From assembly GCF_900129385.1 (NCBI RefSeq), contig NZ_FQVO01000001.1, positions 496,001 through 560,000 on the forward strand: a stretch of DNA of 64,000 nt, written 5' to 3'. Source of the stretch: Chryseobacterium takakiae (GTDB lineage: Bacteria; Bacteroidota; Bacteroidia; Flavobacteriales; Weeksellaceae). The notes beneath the pieces were generated by a model. That model had not been told where the DNA came from and did no database searches. It saw only the letters and a list, made by a program, of their open reading frames with translations. Both the position numbers and the translations under genes were made by a program. This document shows positions 45,401-52,290 of the stretch, piece after piece. Each line of letters starts with the position of its first letter. Within the stretch, counting starts at the first letter, position 1.

Positions 45401-47405
45401 AAAAATCCTGGCTGAATATTGCTCCAGACCCTGGATTTTTGTGAGCCATAAAAAAAGCCTCCCAATCAATTTTACAAGTATTCCAAGAGTTTACAGAGGT
45501 ATACTTTTTAAAAAGTTCATGATCTTTCTGCCTGAAAACCGGCATGCCGCTTTCATCAAAAATGATATCAGAAATCAAAATTTCTTTAACCGCTTCTTCA
45601 TAAGAATTCTTCAGGAAATCAATATTTCTTTTTTCCTGTACGGTATTGTTCTTATCGTAAACAATGACAGTTGGCGGCACAGGCTCATAAAAATAAAAAT
45701 CATCTTTACGCTCCAGTACAAACTGATCGCCCAGCAGATCTGTGATGTATCTTTTCTGATTATAAATTTTAGTATGAAGCGTTTTGATTTTACGTTCCGT
45801 ATTGAGAATAACCGGCAGAAGTTTTTTTTCCATGATTACGCGGATCTTGCTGTTGGAAATATCTTCATTTTTATAGATGAAAAGACTCATAAGATAGGTA
45901 TGCCAATCCACATAAAGGTTTTCCAGATCACGATATAACCTGTATTTTTCAGAATCAAGCTGTGCCTGTTTTGTATTCAGGAGATCCAGTTTTTCTTCAA
46001 TGCGTACCGTAATTTCTGACCCCGGAGATTCTTCGTTTTCATCCGGTTTTTGGGAGGGGACAATTTCCCATTTCCTGATGCTTCCGTTTGTTTTAAACTG
46101 ATTTTCATGTCTTTTGTAACGCAGCCTGCTTACCCAGTCGAGATTTTTATCATTCAGTTCGCCCCAGTTGAGGATGGCTTCCAGCTGTTCTTCCTTCACC
46201 AGCTTTTCCACCTCATCATAGTCTTTCAAAAGAATTGCTGTAAGCGCTTCCGGTAGTGTATTTGCAATGGAAATATTAAGACTTCCCGAACGATCTTCAT
46301 AAGCTTTAACCGCCGATTTTTTATATTCAAAAACACCTGAACAGATCGTTTTTATACCTCCTGAAATACTATTGGCGTTAAAAGAATTAATCTTCCATTC
46401 ATTAATATTCACAACAGACTCCGAAAGATGAAATGCATAATCATTCGCCTTGAAAGAGTTTCTGTTGATGAAGTACCGGAATGCATGATCTGCATCGAAA
46501 ATCATGGCTTTGTTGATTTCCGCTGAAAGATAATCAATAGTCAGATTTCGCATAACATTCAGCTGTTCTGCGGTAAAATTGCCTTCTGATGTTTCCTCAG
46601 TCTGAATTCCCATTCTGAAAAGCTCATCATCCATCATTTTCCGGAGATCAACGGACTCTATTCTTTTTTTGAGCTTAATCCTGTTTACTTCAATCAGTTT
46701 TTTAAAATAATCCTGATCTTTTTTATTTTCGCTGTAATAGCCTATGATGGTGTAGTGGGAATCAATTTCAGCATCAAAATCATCATCATAAAATCCAAAA
46801 ATGCTTCTGCAGTTTGCGTAATGGCTGTCAAATGAAAGACTTCCCCAGCCAAGTGCAGTGAGACCTTCGAGATATTCTGGTTTTTGCTTTTCTGCATGTC
46901 CGTCTTTAAGATATTTTCTTCCTACATATCGGAATTCAAAACCTTCTTTGATTCCGGAGTTTTGTCCTTTTTTTATAATCGGATAAGAGCAAAGTTCAGC
47001 ACTGGAGAATCCATCTGTATTGATATCCCAGATATAATCGCTTTCTACAATCCATTCTTCTTTTTTACCGTTTTGATCTTGTTTTATCACCAGCCACCGG
47101 TTGGGTACTTCGGGAAGCGTTCCATATTCATCGAACGTTTTCAGCAGAGAAGGCATCGACCAGTGGAGGTGCATCCCCTTTCCCAAAGTAATAAGATTAT
47201 CATTGGAAAACGGCCGTGGAATCACCGATTGCGAAACAAACGGCGTAAGCGAGTTGATGAATGTTTCTTCCTGCTGATTGAACCAGGGTATATTTTCAAA
47301 AACAATATCCTGACCGATTATTTGTTCCGGAGCCTCAAGAAGTAAAGCTTGTATTTTTACAGGCAGTTGAAAATGCATAATGTAACGATAAGAATAAGAA
47401 GCCAT
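42417..47405 (-). CDS. 1662-residue uncharacterised protein
   Basis: The largest protein of the window. It has no signal peptide and no membrane helix. Near residues 75-110 it has GKGMHLHWSMPSLLKTFDE followed by VPNRWLVIKQ, resembling an LHW-x-LP...PNRWLV motif I know from other large hypothetical proteins. ALGWGSLSFDSHYANC lies near 190. A helical, coiled-coil-like region runs at about 460-560 (EEKLDLLNTKQAQLDSEKYR), and KGGLYYDLSTESQK lies near 1025. No enzyme motif is recognised. Its ATG at 47405 lies 61 bases after the 156-residue gene and it ends 2 bases before the collar-domain gene. The size and soluble nature suggest a scaffold or a toxin-like payload; neither is shown. Confidence 0.75.
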   Translation of the reverse strand: MASYSYRYIMHFQLPVKIQALLLEAPEQIIGQDIVFENIPWFNQQEETFINSLTPFVSQSVIPRPFSNDNLITLGKGMHLHWSMPSLLKTFDEYGTLPEVPNRWLVIKQDQNGKKEEWIVESDYIWDINTDGFSSAELCSYPIIKKGQNSGIKEGFEFRYVGRKYLKDGHAEKQKPEYLEGLTALGWGSLSFDSHYANCRSIFGFYDDDFDAEIDSHYTIIGYYSENKKDQDYFKKLIEVNRIKLKKRIESVDLRKMMDDELFRMGIQTEETSEGNFTAEQLNVMRNLTIDYLSAEINKAMIFDADHAFRYFINRNSFKANDYAFHLSESVVNINEWKINSFNANSISGGIKTICSGVFEYKKSAVKAYEDRSGSLNISIANTLPEALTAILLKDYDEVEKLVKEEQLEAILNWGELNDKNLDWVSRLRYKRHENQFKTNGSIRKWEIVPSQKPDENEESPGSEITVRIEEKLDLLNTKQAQLDSEKYRLYRDLENLYVDWHTYLMSLFIYKNEDISNSKIRVIMEKKLLPVILNTERKIKTLHTKIYNQKRYITDLLGDQFVLERKDDFYFYEPVPPTVIVYDKNNTVQEKRNIDFLKNSYEEAVKEILISDIIFDESGMPVFRQKDHELFKKYTSVNSWNTCKIDWEAFFMAHKNPGSGAIFSQDFLTAGYILDDQNADLIKKYDLQNLTYSQNPDLYYGSSFVNDSVKGFVESKLNAFLNSQDVENVQITEGSPDQKKSRNRQYIRNIKDSLNSINLLEISLSDFNTIFTQRTSALSMMPLIPNGFGDHRELAGSITELIKKYESKLNLLTPNSSAAFNPFRNGAFKVNRIRLVDTFGRNKILNVNDVTTGYHQQIPHKKTWISLPPRLAQSVSVSGKWKKLPGINSPVLGWFVLNTINNRLEIFNEKGEHLGAFNAKGKWELSSFNHISGEGFSEDEQNNDLNLVLSWLDSQSKKENFIEHFIEETVFALKSIQPESAYDPSLLESISTTPIAITRLDVELHLKGGLYYDLSTESQKIFSEKGGERNDLEYSRVKIPVSIGDTNQYNDGCVAYWHCRNDDSEETQNISEEIYFNSSQKAVFNPDKSIDESVADLDDQFRASNQQNNGTKSFIEKRESLIRFLNDLMENEDTGYISQRDFLKNYIIEGNTIWFKLMEKGILIPYHESSQNTAVRLKKSDTESWLSAATEVRSRSYILLMHPKGELFIKSGILPVVKLQMPYKKIKNALKKIALTISTGPVLTPKDRFEMTLLKDNRYQWSWIELKKEKSGLSAGSENSIKKNRLTQIKSLDLKKCNIEGEFRTVSELREYLFTQKIITKIKPSVKGHPDAYIVTDQRKRRASFVQAVYEYAERKFFDKRWKLFDPNFGEDYTLAEIINYTSGFKKTLLDNEMIYDAPFFHDEKYIVVTEKYFQLLNRQNPENEKIIKRIRVLPSEEKKDVQIQTSKLIDIDEEFLIYINLNFRSQEYLQSVFLDPDDFFPDEHIYFINEKPYAEFESIYNDWHYMDDAFSEENLIKMQKDNLSVKSRLIGVLSFSEALDTENIPEIKIMDILNARKQIPVDGREQYEILLDFFERIELMVFNGNEDLLSKFSVRNRLSRIMAAKEKNFTEKLKNHYKTFEFILANSQAISSINDFNTINSTVPELMMKEGWLSIKPTNN

Positions 47406-47466
47406 TCTGCAAATGCATCAATGGCTTCATGTTTTATAAAAAATCGATTCTGGAACCGGAAGATTT

Positions 47467-47937
47467 TTATTCCAGTTTTTTTACATTGTCACTCATCCAG
47501 GTGACAAATTCTTCCTTTTGCTTTTCTTGTTTAGATCCGTAGCTCAGGTATCCTACTTTAACGGAATTAATTGTGAAATCGGCTCCTAAGAAACCTCCAT
47601 TTTCTATTTGTTGTACCGCTTTTGCTGCCTCTACTGTACTAAGCGCAAAGATCATTTTTGTATAATCGTCATTATTTTTAGCATTATCATCTTTTGCTGC
47701 AGAATCCGCTTTATGTTCCACCACGAAATTGACTGTTAATTTTTCCAGACCCAAATTTGCTTTTGCTACTTCGGTTCCTATATCTACACTTCCTATTTTT
47801 ACATCGCCTAATTTTATAGGTTCAACGGTTTTAAGGCTGTAAAATTTTTCTGCAGTATCAATGACTCCTTCCAGCTTTCCACCCCATAAGCTGATATTGG
47901 CATATGTAATGAATATACTTTTTGATTCGTCTGCCAT
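47467..47937 (-). CDS. Small soluble protein, first gene of the five-gene cluster
   Basis: A 156-residue protein with no export signal. It is beta-rich and Val/Ile/Lys-rich, with IFITYANISLWGGKLEGVID at 8-27, KLGDVKIGSVDIGTEVAKAN at about 41-60, and an acidic linker (KDDNAKNNDD). The end is helical (KEEFVTWMSDNVKKLE). It has roughly the size of a phage tail-tube protein, but I see no sequence match to one. As the first gene behind a fair promoter it is likely the most abundant product of the cluster, which would suit a structural subunit. This is inference from position. Confidence 0.7.
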   Translation of the reverse strand: MADESKSIFITYANISLWGGKLEGVIDTAEKFYSLKTVEPIKLGDVKIGSVDIGTEVAKANLGLEKLTVNFVVEHKADSAAKDDNAKNNDDYTKMIFALSTVEAAKAVQQIENGGFLGADFTINSVKVGYLSYGSKQEKQKEEFVTWMSDNVKKLE

Positions 47938-48137
47938 GTTTCGTTTTTTTTAAGTTATTAATTATTTTGAATATTTTAAGTAAGATTATTCTGAAATATA
48001 AATGTATAACAGATCCTTTATCACACCAAATAAGGATATGATAAAAATTTCCGGTTAATTAAAAGCTTTAATGAATATGCTGCACGAATATGCATTGGGA
48101 TTGAGTGTTTCATAAGGGTTATTTTTTAGTTCTCATA

Positions 48138-48168
48138 CAAAACTATGCATTTTTTTAAATTAGACAAT
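48138..48168 (-). promoter_or_regulatory. Candidate promoter of the five-gene large-protein cluster
   Basis: On the minus strand ATTG (48168-48165), a 19-base spacer and TAGTTTTG (48145-48138) match the -33/-7 pattern with one mismatch in the -33. RNA would start near 48132. Confidence 0.45.
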
Positions 48169-48219
48169 ATGAAATCTGTATTATCTTAATAATTAATCAA
48201 TTTATAATATACTTATAAT

Positions 48220-48248
48220 AAAAAAATCCTGCAGAGCGTTCTGCAGGA
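48220..48248 (-). terminator. Intrinsic terminator of the gnd-zwf-pgl operon
   Basis: Perfect 9-base stem TCCTGCAGA/TCTGCAGGA (48227-48235 and 48240-48248) with a 4-base loop. It is followed on the minus strand by seven Ts (48226-48220), 24 bases after the pgl stop codon. Confidence 0.9.
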
Positions 48249-48271
48249 CCAAATGATATATTTTACAATTT

Positions 48272-48985
48272 CTATTTTCCCATTGCTTTATGATCTGTAA
48301 AGAACATAAAATTTTCCTTTTTTTCAATAAGCTGCATAGGATACAATTCCGGATTATATTCTCCGTTCAGGATTTCGTTCAATGCTTGTTTTTTAGATTC
48401 ACCGAATGCAACGGCCAGTATATTTTCCGCTCTGTTGATAACAGGTGCAGTGAGGGTAATTCTATACATTTCCTGCGGTTTTAAATAATATGCAGAAACC
48501 CATTTTTCTTTTTCATTAAGAATTTCTTCTCCCGGAAACAGTGATGCGGTGTGACCATCATCCCCCATCCCGAGAAGAATAAAATCGAAAACTCCTTCAT
48601 TTCCTAGTATATTTCGGATGTAAGATTCATATTCACGGGCATATTCTTCCGGAAGAATATTGTCTTTGTACATCGGGAAAATGTGATCTTTAGGAACCGG
48701 GACTTTATCAAGAAGCGTTTCGAAAGTCATTCTTGCATTGCTTTTATCATCATTAAGCGGAACCCATCTTTCATCAACCCAGAAAAAATAGATTTTATTC
48801 CAGTCGATCCTCTCTGCATATTCATCTGTTGCCAGTAATTTGAATATGGCTTTTGGAGAAGAACCGCCGCTCAATGCAACGGTAAAACGTCCTTTTTCAC
48901 GTATTGATTTTTCCGAAAGATTTTTAAAAACATCCGCTGCTTCCGTATATAATGTATCTAAATCATCAAATATTCTGATATTCAT
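48272..48985 (-). CDS. pgl: 6-phosphogluconolactonase
   Basis: A 237-residue DevB/NagB-type lactonase that hydrolyses 6-phosphogluconolactone to 6-phosphogluconate in the cytoplasm. Motifs: VALSGGSSPKAIF at about 37-49 (phosphate loop), FFWVDERWVPLNDDKSN near 70-85 and LGMGDDGHTASLFPG near 139-153, with the catalytic histidine. Length is standard. It starts 16 bases after the zwf stop codon and closes the operon before a strong terminator. The start at 48985 gives the usual N-terminus. Confidence 0.95.
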   Translation of the reverse strand: MNIRIFDDLDTLYTEAADVFKNLSEKSIREKGRFTVALSGGSSPKAIFKLLATDEYAERIDWNKIYFFWVDERWVPLNDDKSNARMTFETLLDKVPVPKDHIFPMYKDNILPEEYAREYESYIRNILGNEGVFDFILLGMGDDGHTASLFPGEEILNEKEKWVSAYYLKPQEMYRITLTAPVINRAENILAVAFGESKKQALNEILNGEYNPELYPMQLIEKKENFMFFTDHKAMGK

Positions 48986-49001
48986 TTTTCTTTATTTAAA
49001 G

Positions 49002-50483
49002 TTACCACCACTTGTCTCCCTGTCTTTCCACCAGCGTGAAGCTTTCATCAGGACCCCAGCTTCCGGCTTTATAATTCGGGAAAGAGGCGTCTTTATTGTT
49101 TTCCCATGCTTCCTGTATTGTTTTTACAACATCCCACGCTTCCTCCACCTGGTCAGAACGCATGAACAAAGTAAGGTCTCCCAACAATGCATCAAGCAAT
49201 AATGTTTCATAGGCTTCCGGAGTATCTTCCTGGCACACGAAATAATCAAAGATCATTTCTACCGGCTCAAGAGAGAGGGTAAGTCCCGGCTTTTTGGCCA
49301 TGAACTGCAGCCTGATGTCCATCAGTGGCTGAATATTGATCACCAATCTGTTAGCTGCAAGATGATGTTGTGTATCTGAAAAAGTAGAATTCGGGAGCGG
49401 CTTGAACTGAACGGTAATATAAGAATGCTTTTCTTTCATTTTTTTACCCGTACGCACATAAAAAGGGACACCCTGCCAACGTTCATTGTCAAGATAGAAT
49501 TTTACCGCTGCAAAAGTTTCTGTATTGGAATCCGGTGCAATTCCGTTTTCCTGACGGTAGCCTTTGGCTTCAAAACCGTTGATTTTATTTCTTCCATACT
49601 GACCTCTTACGGCGTAATGATCCACCTTATCGGCAGGAATTCTTCGGATTGACTTCAGGACGTCAACTTTACGGTCTCTTATTTCCCCTGATTCCAGTGT
49701 TGCAGGCGGCTCCATGGCCACCATACAAAGAATCTGCAGCAAATGGTTCTGGATCATATCACGCAGTGCACCCGTCTGTTCATAGAAGCTTCCTCTTGTC
49801 TCTACGCCTACCTCTTCCGCTACGGTAATCTGTACCGATTCTATATGCTTGTGATCCCACAATGGTTCAAAAATAGAATTTCCGAATCTGAAAGCCAGAA
49901 TATTCTGTACGGTTTCTTTCCCGAGGTAATGATCAATTCTGTAAATCTGCTCTTCTTCAAAGGCTTCAGACAGAAGATTATTCAGCTCAATAGCCGACTG
50001 TTTATCATGCCCGAAAGGTTTTTCGATAATAATCCTGTCTTTTTTAGGATCGGAAGCAAGCTCACTTTGTTTAATGTGATTGGAAATGGTGGAGATAAAA
50101 TTCGGTCCGATGGACAAATAGAATAACCGATTGGCCCTTGTTCCGTAGATTGTGTCGAAATCTTTTAATTTCTTTTGTAAATCCACATACGAGCTTTCCT
50201 GGTCAAGCTGATGTCTGAAATAGGTAATATGCGCCTGAAATCCTGCCCAGTCTTCCTGAGTCAGTTTTTTTCTGGAGAAATTTTCAAGATTTTCTTTTAC
50301 ATAATTTTTAAAATCTTCATCCGTATTTTCTGCCCTGCCCAAAGCAAGTATATTGAATCCTTTAGGCATTCTTCCGTCAATATATAAATTATAAAATGCC
50401 GGAAATAATTTTCTTTTAGCAAGATCGCCTGTGGCTCCGAAAATAATAATAGTGGTTGGCCTCAGGATTTTATTTTCATTCAT
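49002..50483 (-). CDS. zwf: Glucose-6-phosphate 1-dehydrogenase
   Basis: A 493-residue enzyme oxidising glucose 6-phosphate to 6-phosphogluconolactone with NAD(P)+. Motifs: FGATGDLAKRKLFPA at 15-29 (cofactor binding), EKPFGHD at 154-160 and RIDHYLGKE at 182-190, the substrate-binding and catalytic signature. DKVDHYAVRGQYG follows in the C-terminal half. Length is typical (about 490-510). It lies between gnd and pgl with 12- and 16-base gaps, so the three enzymes of the oxidative pentose phosphate pathway form one operon that makes NADPH and ribulose 5-phosphate. Confidence 0.97.
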   Translation of the reverse strand: MNENKILRPTTIIIFGATGDLAKRKLFPAFYNLYIDGRMPKGFNILALGRAENTDEDFKNYVKENLENFSRKKLTQEDWAGFQAHITYFRHQLDQESSYVDLQKKLKDFDTIYGTRANRLFYLSIGPNFISTISNHIKQSELASDPKKDRIIIEKPFGHDKQSAIELNNLLSEAFEEEQIYRIDHYLGKETVQNILAFRFGNSIFEPLWDHKHIESVQITVAEEVGVETRGSFYEQTGALRDMIQNHLLQILCMVAMEPPATLESGEIRDRKVDVLKSIRRIPADKVDHYAVRGQYGRNKINGFEAKGYRQENGIAPDSNTETFAAVKFYLDNERWQGVPFYVRTGKKMKEKHSYITVQFKPLPNSTFSDTQHHLAANRLVINIQPLMDIRLQFMAKKPGLTLSLEPVEMIFDYFVCQEDTPEAYETLLLDALLGDLTLFMRSDQVEEAWDVVKTIQEAWENNKDASFPNYKAGSWGPDESFTLVERQGDKWW

Positions 50484-50495
50484 TTTTCCGAAATT

Positions 50496-51914
50496 TTATT
50501 GATTTGTACTGTTCCAGATCGTGTGGAAAACTCCTTCTCTGTCAATTCTCTGATACGTGTGCGCTCCGAAATAATCCCTTTGTGCCTGGATAAGATTTAC
50601 CGGTAATGATTTTGTAGTATACGCATCAAAATACCCCAGAGCGGTCTGAATGCCAAGACTTGAAATTCCGTTTGAAACAGCAAATGCAGCAGTTTTGCGT
50701 AAAGATTTTATTTTAGATTTCACCAATTCTGAAATATCTTTATCCAGTAAAATATTTGTTAATTCCGGGTTTTCCGAATAAGCGGAGTAGAATTTTTCAA
50801 GAAGCAGTGACCGGATGATGCAACCACCTCTCCAGATCTTCACAACATCTTTTAATGGAATTCCGAAGTCATACTCTTCAGAAGCCTTGATGAGTAAAGC
50901 TAAACCCTGTGCATAACTAATAAGAGTAGAAAGGTAAAGCGCCTCTCCTACTTCACGAATGAAAAGTTCTTTATTTTCAGGAGTATTAATTTCTTTTTCA
51001 GCATACAGCTCTGAAGCCTGTATTCTTTCATCTTTATAGGCAGATAAAATTCTTGATGTTACCGCAATATCAATAGTCGGGATAGAAACACCTATTTCCA
51101 TCGCCTGCTCCGAGGTCCATTTTCCCGTTCCTTTTGCTCCGGCTTTATCCAGGATCTGATCAAGAAGATCATGATCGGTAAGGTCGTCTTTCTGTTTAAA
51201 AATGTCTCTGGTGATTTCGATGAGGAAAGAATTCATTTCGCCATTATTCCACTCCCTGAAAACTTCATACAATTCATTATTGGTAAGATTTGCTCCTCTT
51301 TTAAGAAGATCGTATGCTTCACTGATGAGCTGCATAATGGCATATTCAATACCATTGTGAACCATTTTCACATAATTTCCGGCTGAACCTTTTCCCATAT
51401 ACGCCGTACAAGCTTCACCGTCAACTTTAGCAGCAATAGCTTCAAGCATAGGTTGAAGAAGGCTGAATGCTTCAGCATCTCCGCCCGGCATAATGCTGGG
51501 TCCCGTTCTCGCTCCTTTTTCGCCACCTGAAACGCCAATTCCCATAAAGTGAAGTCCTTTAGAAGCCATACCGGAAATACGCCTGTCCGTATCTTTAAAG
51601 TAAGAGTTCCCGGCATCAATCACGATATCACCTTTGCTTAAAAGGCATGAAATATTATCCAGAACGGCATCCACCGGTCTTCCTGCAGGAACCATAAGAA
51701 TGATTTTTCTTGGAGTTTCCAATGTGGTTACAAATTCTTCCAGAGAGCCTGTTCCTTTCATTTGCATTTCCGAAGTTGCGTCGCTGTGCAGCTGTTTTAC
51801 CTTCTCTTCATCGAGGTCAAACCCTGCCACTGAGAATCCGTTGTCAGCAATGTTATAAAGAAGATTTCTTCCCATCACTCCGAGACCGACTATCCCATAA
51901 TTATATCCTTTCAT
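50496..51914 (-). CDS. gnd: 6-phosphogluconate dehydrogenase, decarboxylating
   Basis: A 472-residue enzyme converting 6-phosphogluconate to ribulose 5-phosphate and CO2 with NADP+. The N-terminal Rossmann fold has GLGVMGRNL at 10-18. The catalytic region has GSAGNYVKMVHNGIEYA at about 178-194, with the lysine and asparagine of the active site, and GAKGTGKWTSEQAMEIGV near 255-272. The start is the ATG at 51914 (MKGYNYGIVGLG); an in-frame extension to 51962 adds 16 residues that other Gnd proteins lack. It is the first gene of the gnd-zwf-pgl operon. Confidence 0.96.
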   Translation of the reverse strand: MKGYNYGIVGLGVMGRNLLYNIADNGFSVAGFDLDEEKVKQLHSDATSEMQMKGTGSLEEFVTTLETPRKIILMVPAGRPVDAVLDNISCLLSKGDIVIDAGNSYFKDTDRRISGMASKGLHFMGIGVSGGEKGARTGPSIMPGGDAEAFSLLQPMLEAIAAKVDGEACTAYMGKGSAGNYVKMVHNGIEYAIMQLISEAYDLLKRGANLTNNELYEVFREWNNGEMNSFLIEITRDIFKQKDDLTDHDLLDQILDKAGAKGTGKWTSEQAMEIGVSIPTIDIAVTSRILSAYKDERIQASELYAEKEINTPENKELFIREVGEALYLSTLISYAQGLALLIKASEEYDFGIPLKDVVKIWRGGCIIRSLLLEKFYSAYSENPELTNILLDKDISELVKSKIKSLRKTAAFAVSNGISSLGIQTALGYFDAYTTKSLPVNLIQAQRDYFGAHTYQRIDREGVFHTIWNSTNQ

Positions 51915-52290
51915 TATCTTGATATTAGTATAAATTCTGTTTCGGAGAATAAAATTACGCAAATGAAAAGGATGAAAAAAATAATGATGAAAAAATTGTT
52001 ATTTAAAAGGCAATAACCAATATGAATATATGCAATAAAACAAACATTATAACATTGTATGTTTAAAAAAAATTACTATTTGCAGATTATATTATGATAA
52101 ATTAAATAATTAATTAATTATAAATAAATTCTATACTTAAAATAAAATCTGGTATAATAATATGAAGATTTTAATTGCATTTATTCAGAAAGCATAAAAA
52201 AAGCAAAATGATGTTAAAACTTATCCGTTGGTTACTATCTTTAAAAATTGTAATTTTAGGCACTTTAAAATCCTCAATCAATTAACCAAA
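51915..52290. other. Divergent promoter region between gnd and the TonB receptor gene
   Basis: Very AT-rich. The plus-strand promoter at 52228-52258 is the only element I can support. For gnd I saw no clean -7/-33 pair, only TAATGTTTG on the minus strand near 52045, which has one base too many. Confidence 0.45.
52228..52258 (+). promoter_or_regulatory. Candidate promoter of the TonB receptor operon
   Basis: TTGG (52228-52231), a 19-base spacer and TAATTTTA (52251-52258) come close to TTTG-N19-TAnnTTTG. RNA would start near 52265, which places the in-frame codon at 52228 outside the message and supports the ATG at 52291. Confidence 0.45.

Larger units (their letters stand above)
47938..48271. 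other. Spacer between the large-protein cluster and pgl
   Basis: Holds the pgl terminator (48220-48248) and the promoter of the large-protein cluster (48138-48168), then a leader of almost 200 bases to 47937. I see no small gene in it. Confidence 0.55.

Noticed and set aside
42552..47345. Several plus-strand open frames within the 1662-residue gene
   Set aside because: They are antisense shadows: Phe/Ile/Ser-rich translations, no starts with context, no conserved motif.
35431..47937. Prophage or contractile injection system
   Set aside because: Only a tail-collar domain points that way. No capsid, portal, terminase, sheath, tube, baseplate, lysis, integrase or AAA ATPase gene is present around it.
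51915..51962. 16-codon N-terminal extension of gnd
   Set aside because: Other 6-phosphogluconate dehydrogenases start directly before the GLGxMG motif, and the ATG at 51914 gives the normal length.
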